A DNA stretch of 64,000 bases from JABDIY01 sp963803845 (GTDB lineage Bacteria > Actinomycetota > Acidimicrobiia > Acidimicrobiales > SZUA-35): assembly GCA_963803845.1 (NCBI GenBank), contig CAWDNZ010000005.1, forward strand, positions 2,356,001 through 2,420,000, written 5' to 3'. The notes beneath the pieces were generated by a model. It made no database searches. It saw nothing but the letters and a program-made list of their open reading frames with translations, and was not told the origin of the DNA. Shown here in pieces: positions 58,292 through 64,000 of the stretch. Both the position numbers and the translations under genes were made by a program. Positions within the stretch are counted from its first letter, which is position 1, and every line of letters starts with the position of its first letter.

Positions 58292-59041
58292 TCACATTCT
58301 GACGGGCGCCTCGGTGGGAGCAAGCTCAATGGTGCGACTCGCGAGAACGCAGCCCAGCGCCGTCAGCGCGCCGCCGAGGACCAACATGATCGCGGGGTCG
58401 TCGATGACCGCGGCGGGGTGAACGGTGGAGATGAACGGCAGGTTGAACCCCACCAGAGCAGCTGCAATAGCGGCGACAAGCTGAAGCCGCTTGAGCGACA
58501 CGAGCGTGAGCGTCTGTTCCGCCAGCCAGAGAACCAACGCACCCTGGGCGAGAAGGTAGAAGGCTGAGGGAGTTACGGCTCCCGCAGCCAAGAAGTGAAG
58601 GTTCAAGAAGATACCGGTGGCCAGGCCCACACCGATCCGGCGACCCGTGACCAGGCTCGCCCCTGCAACCAGCTGACCGACCACGACGACCAGGGCGATC
58701 AACGGAGCAGCCGGGAGAACGACCGCCTCCACAAAGGGCTGATACCAGGCGAGCGTCGTGTCACCGTGAACGAACACGAAGCGGGTGATCACATCACCCG
58801 TCCACCACCCCGGGTCGATCACTTTCTCAGCGACGGCTCGCAGCCATCCGAGACCGATGAAGAGTTGGGTGACGACAACCCAGGCAGGGAGTCCGCCCAC
58901 CCGGGCTGCCGCGATGCGGCCCGCCGTCGACCCGGCTGCAGAGAGTCGTTCGCCAAGTGGCCGAGTGAAGAGGTCTGAGATCTTTGTCCATGCGGCTGAT
59001 TCTTGGGTCGGGGTGTTCGGACGGTGAAAGGCCAGTGGCAA
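58292..59041 (-). CDS. DoxX/DoxD-like membrane protein
   Basis: 249 residues with at least five membrane segments. DoxX-type features: WVVVTQLFIGLGWLRAVAEKVIDPGWW, LVVVVGQLVAGASLVTGRRIGVG and NLHFLAAGAVTPSAFYLLAQGAL. The start at 59041 is TTG with weak support. Co-directional with the haem peroxidase, 170 bp upstream of its start; a link to quinone or thiosulfate redox is possible but unproven. Confidence 0.82.
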   Translation of the reverse strand: MPLAFHRPNTPTQESAAWTKISDLFTRPLGERLSAAGSTAGRIAAARVGGLPAWVVVTQLFIGLGWLRAVAEKVIDPGWWTGDVITRFVFVHGDTTLAWYQPFVEAVVLPAAPLIALVVVVGQLVAGASLVTGRRIGVGLATGIFLNLHFLAAGAVTPSAFYLLAQGALVLWLAEQTLTLVSLKRLQLVAAIAAALVGFNLPFISTVHPAAVIDDPAIMLVLGGALTALGCVLASRTIELAPTEAPVRM

Positions 59042-59177
59042 GAAATCGACAAGACGGTCCCTTGATCAGCCGGCATGCCCAACTTGTCAATGTCTTGCCG
59101 GTTGCCTGCCGAGGCGTTGAGGGTGCTGCCTCATAGTGATTCTCAACACCAACCAAACCCCTCCCAAGGAGAACAAC

Positions 59178-59708
59178 ATGAAGAACCAAAAGCTACTCAC
59201 CGTTGCAGCACTCGCCGGGCTCGCCCTCGGCGGCCTGTCCGTCACTGCGGCTTCGGCCCAGAGTTATGGCGACGAATCCACCGCCACGGTCGAGCAAACC
59301 GAATCAACTGTTGACACCGGTTCCGGCGACGCTGGCGACATCGTCCTCGTGCAAGACACCGAGGTCCCCGCCGACGCTGACCGCCAAGCGCCCGAGGGTG
59401 ACCGCTCCGGCCGCCGTGGTCACCGAGGCGGCTGCAACCTTGAGGCTGCCGCCGAGGCGATCGGCATCGATGAGGCCGACCTCAAGGTAGCCATCGAGAG
59501 CGGTGACAGCATCGCTGATGTCGCAGATGCAAACGGCGTAGATGCCGACGTGGTCATCGATGCCATGGTCAATGCCAAGGCCGAGCACATCGCCGAGAAG
59601 GTTGCCGAAGGGCGCATCACCCAGGACGAAGCCGACGCCAAGCTGGCCGAGCTGGAAGCCCGGATCACCGATCGGGTGAACGGAGTGGAGGAGGCGCCCC
59701 AGAGCTGA
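59178..59708 (+). CDS. Small exported protein with helical repeats
   Basis: 176 residues from ATG 59178, preceded by AAGGAG (8 nt). Signal peptide MKNQKLLTVAALAGLALGG with ASA cleavage. The C-terminal 100 residues are two repeats of an Ala/Asp-rich helix-turn-helix form: IGIDEADLKVAIESGDSIADVADANGVDADVVIDAM and GRITQDEADAKLAELEARI. This pattern recurs in many actinobacterial secreted proteins of unknown role. Followed by two strong hairpins and a two-component gene pair. Confidence 0.85.
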   Translation: MKNQKLLTVAALAGLALGGLSVTAASAQSYGDESTATVEQTESTVDTGSGDAGDIVLVQDTEVPADADRQAPEGDRSGRRGHRGGCNLEAAAEAIGIDEADLKVAIESGDSIADVADANGVDADVVIDAMVNAKAEHIAEKVAEGRITQDEADAKLAELEARITDRVNGVEEAPQS

Positions 59709-59719
59709 CCTTTCCCGCC

Positions 59720-59807
59720 GCTGCGCTTCACCAACTTCCTCCCATTGCGTGAGGCGCAGCGTCTGCTGCTCCGGATCACCTCGGTGGTCCGGAGCGGCCT
59801 TGCTTTT
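59720..59807 (+). terminator. Two consecutive hairpins after the small exported protein gene
   Basis: First stem GCTGCGCTTCAC (59720-59731)/GTGAGGCGCAGC (59749-59760), one mismatch. Second stem GCTCCGGA(59768)...TCCGGAGC(59795) with inner CACC/GGTG and a 2-nt loop, followed by a CTTTTG tract at about 59802. The second is a plausible rho-independent terminator. Confidence 0.6.
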
Positions 59808-59864
59808 GCGCAAGACTCGACCCGGAGCGACCATGGGTCGCTCACCCACCTGCCTGGAGCCAAC

Positions 59865-60560
59865 GTGACCTTGACCCAACGCACTCACCGCTTACTCGTC
59901 GCCGAGGACGACGCCGAGATCCGCCAGGCGCTGGATCGAATCCTCACCTACGAGGGCTATCAGGTGACAACCGTCAACGATGGTGCCGCCGCCCTAGAGG
60001 CGATCCTGGAGCATGAGCCGGACGCAATCCTGCTGGACGTGATGATGCCCTTCGTGGACGGGCTCAGCCTGTGCCGCAAACTGCGCGATCGGGGCGACCG
60101 CACACCGGTCCTCATGCTGACCGCACGCCACGAGCTGAGCGACCGCGTGGCCGGTCTCGACGCAGGAGCCGATGACTATGTCACCAAGCCCTTCGAGTTG
60201 GACGAGCTCCTTGCAAGAGTGCGGGCGCTGCTGCGCCGGGTCGACGACGAATCCAGTGAACGATTGTCGGCTGGTCCGTTTGCACTGGACATTCCTCGCC
60301 GGCAACTGATGGGTCCGAGCGGCGAGATCGATCTCACCCGAACCGAGTTCTCAATTCTCGAGCTGCTGATGCGTAACAAGGGGATCGTGCTGGAGCGGTC
60401 CGTGATGTATGACCGGATCTGGGGCTATGACTTCGGCGATTCGTCGAGATCGCTCGACGTTCACGTGGGCTACCTGCGCCGCAAACTCGAAGCCGACGGC
60501 ACGGCCCGAGTCATCGAGACCGTCCGAGGTATCGGTTTCGTGCTGCGAGCGGAGGGCTGA
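59865..60560 (+). CDS. OmpR/PhoB-family response regulator
   Basis: 231 residues from GTG 59865, with GGAG in TGGAGCC just upstream. Receiver: LLVAEDDAEIRQ, phospho-acceptor Asp in AILLDVMMPFVDG, LTARHEL and VTKPFELDE; winged helix with SVMYDRIWGYDFGDSSRSLDVHVGYLRRKLE. One base separates its stop from the kinase start codon. Controls unknown genes, possibly the envelope protein next to it. Confidence 0.94.
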   Translation: MTLTQRTHRLLVAEDDAEIRQALDRILTYEGYQVTTVNDGAAALEAILEHEPDAILLDVMMPFVDGLSLCRKLRDRGDRTPVLMLTARHELSDRVAGLDAGADDYVTKPFELDELLARVRALLRRVDDESSERLSAGPFALDIPRRQLMGPSGEIDLTRTEFSILELLMRNKGIVLERSVMYDRIWGYDFGDSSRSLDVHVGYLRRKLEADGTARVIETVRGIGFVLRAEG

Positions 60561-60561
60561 G

Positions 60562-61902
60562 ATGGGCCTCGGGGCTCGGTTGGCGATGGTGTTCGCTGGT
60601 GTGGCAGCAGCGACTGCGCTGACGGTAGGCGGCGCCTCATATGTCACCACCGACCGTCAGGTGACCGCCGAGATCGACCAGTTCTTGCGACAGCGGGCCG
60701 ATGAAATCACCGGGGGGCAGCGAGACCAACCGGGCGACCGACGAGACGGCAAGAACAATGACGGGCAGCTCGTGGTGGCGGTCAGCCCCGACTCAGAAGT
60801 GCAGATCCTGGACAGTGACGGTGACGTCGTTTCCAACACTGGAGAGTTGCTTCCTGTAGACGGCTCGGACCTCGAGCTGGCGCGACGGAGCGGCCGGGCG
60901 GTACTGCGGACGATTTCGATAGGCGGGACCGACTATCGGATGATCACCGACCATCTGAATGGTGGCGGAGCGGTGCAGGTGGCCCGCTCTCTCGAGGAGT
61001 CGGTGAGTCTGTTGGACGTTCTTCAGACGCGAATTCTGATCGTCGCCGGAGTTGTCGCGCTGCTGGCGGCGGCCGTCGGTTGGGTCGTTGCCCAGCGAAC
61101 CACGCGCCCGTTGCGGGCCTTGACTACAGCCGTGGACGAGGTGGCCGAAACACGCGACTTCTCGGTCCCGGTGGCCACGTCGGGGCGTGACGAGGTTGGG
61201 CGGCTCGGTCACGGGTTCAACCGGATGCTGGGAGCTCTGCAACAATCCCAGGAACAGCAGCGGCGTCTCGTTCAGGACGCCGCCCACGAACTGCGAACAC
61301 CGCTGACCAGTGTGACCGCCAACGTGGAGTGGTTGATGCGAGCTCCTGAGATCGATCCTGCGGTCAGAACCGAAACGCTGGCGGGGGTACGCCGTGAACT
61401 TGGTGAGCTGAACGACGTGATGGCCGAGATCATTGAACTGGCGACCGACTCCCACGAACAGCCGCCGTTGGTAGCAACGGACCTGACTGGTCTGGTGGCC
61501 GGAGTAGTCGATCGGTTTGCTCGGCGCTCCGGGCGTGAGGTGACGGTTAGTGCGGCGCCGGTGACGGTCATGGCAGATGCCGATTCGATGGTACGAGCCG
61601 TGACGAATCTGTTGAGCAACGCCCACAAGTACAGTCCGATCGGTACTCCGATCGGTCTCGACGTCGGCCCGGCCGGAGTGTTTGTGGATGACGCCGGACC
61701 CGGCATTCCACCGTCCGAGCGGGAACTAGTGTTCGAACGTTTCTACCGCCGCGACCAAGATCGCTCCAAGCCCGGCTCGGGCCTCGGTCTGTCGATCGTG
61801 GCCGGGATCGTGGAACAGCATGGCGGCACTGTCACGGTCACCGACTCAGACCTCGGCGGCGCCCGGGTGGGCTTCTCGCTTCCCATTCTCCCAACCGCGT
61901 AA
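60562..61902 (+). CDS. Membrane sensor histidine kinase
   Basis: 446 residues from ATG 60562 (GGAGGG). First membrane helix about 6-28 (LAMVFAGVAAATALTVGGASY), short polar sensor region (about 30-150), second helix about 155-175 (ILIVAGVVALLAAAVGWVVA), HAMP, HisKA with QDAAHELRTPLTSVTANV (His about 243), and HATPase with LLSNAHKYS, DDAGPGIP and GSGLGLSIV. MprB/CutS-like architecture. Partner of the regulator immediately upstream. Confidence 0.94.
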   Translation: MGLGARLAMVFAGVAAATALTVGGASYVTTDRQVTAEIDQFLRQRADEITGGQRDQPGDRRDGKNNDGQLVVAVSPDSEVQILDSDGDVVSNTGELLPVDGSDLELARRSGRAVLRTISIGGTDYRMITDHLNGGGAVQVARSLEESVSLLDVLQTRILIVAGVVALLAAAVGWVVAQRTTRPLRALTTAVDEVAETRDFSVPVATSGRDEVGRLGHGFNRMLGALQQSQEQQRRLVQDAAHELRTPLTSVTANVEWLMRAPEIDPAVRTETLAGVRRELGELNDVMAEIIELATDSHEQPPLVATDLTGLVAGVVDRFARRSGREVTVSAAPVTVMADADSMVRAVTNLLSNAHKYSPIGTPIGLDVGPAGVFVDDAGPGIPPSERELVFERFYRRDQDRSKPGSGLGLSIVAGIVEQHGGTVTVTDSDLGGARVGFSLPILPTA

Positions 61903-61939
61903 CTGCTGACCGGCGTTGATGATGGGCGTTTCCTTCACC

Positions 61940-61988
61940 GAGACGCGTCGAAAGTGTTGGAGAGCAGCACTTTCGGCGCAGGTCGGTG
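61940..61988 (+). repeat. Dispersed palindromic repeat, family A, copy 7
   Basis: GAGACGCGTCGAAAGTGTTG, loop GAGAG, CAGCACTTTCGGCGCAGG then TCGGTGA. Between convergent genes. Confidence 0.85.
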
Positions 61989-62015
61989 AAAGCGGTGTCT
62001 CGTTTGAGCGAGGTG

Positions 62016-62281
62016 TCAGCCTGGTGGAGGCAACTTCGTGAGCGAATACATGGTGTGACCTTCGGTGACCGCCCCGATTCGAGCGGCGTTTTCGGGTGCA
62101 CTCATGTAGCCAGCCAAACCCTCCATGTCAACGTCGAACGCCAGGATCATCGCGGTCTTGGCGTCCGCCTGGGCCACTTTGACTCCCCCATGTACTGCGC
62201 GGTTTGCTTTGTATCTTCGTCGAAGATTGCCTTCCATTCGTCGTAAGGAACCGACAGGTGGGCGATTGTCAACAGGTCCAT
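62016..62281 (-). pseudogene. Small alpha/beta-barrel-type protein gene with a one-base frameshift
   Basis: The ATG at 62281 has a good site (AGGGGA) and begins MDLLTIAHLSVPYDEWKAIF, then DEDTKQTAQYMG. At the run of five C on the plus strand (62185-62189) the frame breaks; restoring a sixth C gives QYMGGVKVAQADAKTAMILAF and continues to EGLAGYMSAPENAARIGAV and a stop at 62016. The full product would be about 88 residues with the look of a dimeric alpha/beta-barrel protein (DUF-type, unproven). A sequencing error in the homopolymer or a genuine loss are both possible. Confidence 0.65.
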
Positions 62282-62480
62282 GATTGACTTCCCCTTTTGA
62301 AGACCCGACTGTGGCGGATCGGCCCGCCGCGATCCGACGGGCGTGTTTTCGAACCTAACACCAGGGTCTCTACGTGTCGATCGATCATCTCGGCCGAGTG
62401 CCTGGCGCGTGAGGCGCCCGATTCCTAGACCAGGCTGCTTCCTAAAGCAGGCCGCAAGTGATGCCGTTTAGAGGATGGTC

Positions 62481-63191
62481 ATGCGTTTGCACACTCCGGT
62501 GAAATCTGATCAAGTCAAGATCCTGGTTGTTGAGGACGCGCCCGAGTTCCAGGAGATTCTGCGGATCGCCCTCGAAACTGACGGGTACCGGGTCTCGGTG
62601 GTGGATACCGGCGAGGAAGCGCTAGAGCACGTGCGTCATTTTCAACCCGACGTTGTCCTGCTGGACTTGGTTCTGCCCGGACTGGATGGCACCGAAGTGT
62701 GCCGCCAACTTCGCACATTCACCGATGCGTACATCGTGATGGTCACGGGCAAGGACGCCGAAGTGGACAAGCTCATCGGCTTGGCGGTAGGTGCTGATGA
62801 CTATCTGACCAAGCCGTTCTCACCCCGCGAACTCGTGGCCCGCGTGAATGTCCTTCTCCGTCGTCCGCGGATGGGATCAATTGACCAGCAGGCGACTCTG
62901 GTTCGCGTGGGTGATATCGAGCTCAACACCGAGTCTCGTGAGGTGTCGGTAGACGGTGAACCGTTGGAGCTCACCCGAATCGAGTTCAATCTCCTCGCAA
63001 CTCTCGGTTCGAATCCAAAGAGGGTCTACTCCCGTCAGCTGCTGCTGGAAACGGTGTGGGGCGACGCATGGTTTGACGACCACGTCGTCGACGTTCACAT
63101 CGGGAACCTACGTAAAAAGATCGACGCTAACGGGGTGCGCCACATCAAAACGGTTCGCGGTGTCGGCTACCGAATGGCCCTGGCTAGCTAG
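62481..63191 (+). CDS. OmpR-family response regulator
   Basis: 236 residues from ATG 62481 (AGAGG, 6-nt spacing; an ATG at 62475 overlaps the site and is less likely). Receiver: LVVEDAPEFQE, phospho-acceptor Asp in VVLLDLVLPGLDG, MVTGKDAEVDK and LTKPFSPREL; winged helix with VWGDAWFDDHVVDVHIGNLRKKID. A short inverted repeat CTGCTT/AAGCAG (62435-62440, 62445-62450) lies upstream. The stop overlaps by 4 bp the stop of the convergent kinase-like gene. Confidence 0.93.
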   Translation: MRLHTPVKSDQVKILVVEDAPEFQEILRIALETDGYRVSVVDTGEEALEHVRHFQPDVVLLDLVLPGLDGTEVCRQLRTFTDAYIVMVTGKDAEVDKLIGLAVGADDYLTKPFSPRELVARVNVLLRRPRMGSIDQQATLVRVGDIELNTESREVSVDGEPLELTRIEFNLLATLGSNPKRVYSRQLLLETVWGDAWFDDHVVDVHIGNLRKKIDANGVRHIKTVRGVGYRMALAS

Positions 63192-64000
63192 ATAGACAAT
63201 CTGACCGGGATCTTCACCGTCACTGTGCTCGGACCATCGAACGAGTCTGGAACAACCAGGTTTGCTTCGATTGTTGAGGCAAGCCTCTCCGCCAAAGCCA
63301 GGCCCATGCCTTCGCCTTCTCCTGCGCCCCGTCTCTCGCCTGCCCCGCCGGGGTCCGAGAGGTCGAATGCAACCTCCCCATCCTGGAGCTGAGCAACAAG
63401 GGTGAGGGTGCCCGGGCCGGAATGGGAAATGGCGTTGTCGATGAACTCCCCTAGAAGCGATCCGAGAAGGTCTGCGATTGTGAAAAGCACGGTGTCAGAT
63501 GGTGCGCGGTTCTCGACAAATAGGAGTTGACCGCCGCCCATGGCTTCGCGCGACCATGTCTCGCTGATAGTCGACAGGATGGTCGAAAGCTCGACCTCGG
63601 CTGGCTCCACCCGTATCCCGTCATCCAAGTCAACGAACAGGATCAGGCGTGAAAACAGTCGGAGTAGATCATCGGCGGACCCTTTGGCGGCCGAGACGTA
63701 GCTTTTGCTCTGGGGGTCAGACAGATGCCCTTCGAGCAGATCGAGCATGCCCACCACACCGTTCAGTGGCGTACGAACTTGACGTGACAGTGACGCCAAA
63801 AACGCTTCTCGCCGTTCAGCGGAACGTTCCAGCTCGATCCGAGCTCGCTGGAGTTCCAGGGTTCGCTCGGTAACGACCGAGTCGAGGTTCTGGTTGGCCA
63901 AATAGAGATCGCGAAGTCCCTTCTCTGCTATGTCTTCTGCCTCAAGGCGAGCGGCCTTCTGCCTGGCAAGGCGCCGTTCAAGCCGTGCTATTTGGTCTTC
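63188..64000 (-). CDS. Histidine-kinase-like protein lacking the phospho-acceptor His (partial)
   Basis: The frame is open to the right window edge, so the N-terminus is missing; the first 75 residues visible are a coiled coil (ARLERRLARQKAARLEAEDI; VTERTLELQRARIELER). The DHp region reads FLASLSRQVRTPLNGVVGML, where functional kinases have SHEIRTPLNG: His is replaced by Arg and Glu by Gln. The ATPase domain keeps an N-box EFIDNAISHS and the G2 region GEGEGMGLALAERL, with G1 as SDPGGAG. It may be a pseudokinase that binds ATP or a partner regulator without autophosphorylation. Confidence 0.85.
   Translation of the reverse strand, partial: EDQIARLERRLARQKAARLEAEDIAEKGLRDLYLANQNLDSVVTERTLELQRARIELERSAERREAFLASLSRQVRTPLNGVVGMLDLLEGHLSDPQSKSYVSAAKGSADDLLRLFSRLILFVDLDDGIRVEPAEVELSTILSTISETWSREAMGGGQLLFVENRAPSDTVLFTIADLLGSLLGEFIDNAISHSGPGTLTLVAQLQDGEVAFDLSDPGGAGERRGAGEGEGMGLALAERLASTIEANLVVPDSFDGPSTVTVKIPVRLSI

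Noticed and set aside
58198..59057. 12-mer TCGACAAGACGG on both sides of the DoxX-like gene, considered as transposon ends or target duplication
   Set aside because: Not at gene-exact borders, no transposase between the copies and no inverted ends; likely chance.
856..61988. Family A repeats considered as rho-independent terminators only
   Set aside because: They occur also between divergent genes and keep one orientation and conserved flanks outside the stem; no T tract follows.

Overview
This 64 kb window is high-GC DNA with dense genes, many lipoproteins, GTG and TTG starts, and translationally coupled ATGA/GTGA/TTGA junctions. Family content (a SARP/BTAD regulator, ECF sigma factor, mycothiol-era style actinobacterial two-component systems, a LAxTG sortase substrate) points to an actinobacterium, most likely a member of Acidimicrobiia. 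That placement is inference. No rRNA, tRNA, insertion sequence, integrase or CRISPR array was seen.

Layout. 0-3.2 kb: end of a sortase-anchored SdrD_B-type surface protein, then a response regulator/histidine kinase pair. 3.2-9.4 kb: ion and stress functions (Na+/Ca2+-exchanger family protein, double UspA protein, a KhtT/KhtU-like K+/H+ antiporter pair, a START-like protein, a GyrI-like protein, a DUF389 protein). 9.5-14.5 kb: a chagasin-domain lipoprotein, a PepSY protein-regulator-kinase operon, a YnfA protein and a small thioredoxin-like protein behind a MerR-type promoter. 14.9-19 kb: a flavin monooxygenase, then a coupled rhodanese lipoprotein and multicopper oxidase.

19-28.8 kb is the clearest metabolic unit: two divergent, tightly coupled operons encoding the selenium-linked purine/xanthine hydroxylase system known from the E. 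coli yge/yqe cluster. The leftward arm holds YgeY hydrolase, YgeW carbamoyltransferase and carbamate kinase. The rightward arm holds the FAD subunit, XdhD, an XdhC-like protein, YqeB and YqeC (with an apparent frameshift). XdhD keeps its molybdopterin domain, but its N-terminal ferredoxin-like domain has lost all eight cluster cysteines.

28.9-34.9 kb holds a very large broken gene (SARP/BTAD - Ser/Thr kinase - nSTAND ATPase - WD40) followed by a small membrane protein with three 23-residue repeats. The order resembles Streptomyces afsR-afsS, and both genes have ACTTGCA-type direct repeats upstream. 34.9-48.9 kb: a MarR/DoxX divergent pair, lipoproteins, a YdcF-like protein, an HD-GYP protein that may be fused by slippage to a pentapeptide-repeat domain, and a second HD-GYP gene coupled to an ECF sigma factor and a membrane protein. 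49-59 kb: a fused oxoprolinase/hydantoinase, DUF899 and DUF427 proteins, an HX4D acyltransferase-like protein, an animal-type haem peroxidase and a DoxX-like protein. 59-64 kb: a secreted protein, another two-component pair, a frameshifted small gene, a fourth response regulator, and a histidine kinase whose phospho-acceptor His is Arg.

Two intergenic palindromic repeat families run through the window. One is about 49 bp (seven copies, all in the same orientation). The other is about 77 bp with inverted-repeat ends (three copies at 52.7-54.8 kb). At least four genes carry apparent indels. Several of these lie in simple tracts, so either slippage or assembly error must be separated by read-level checks.
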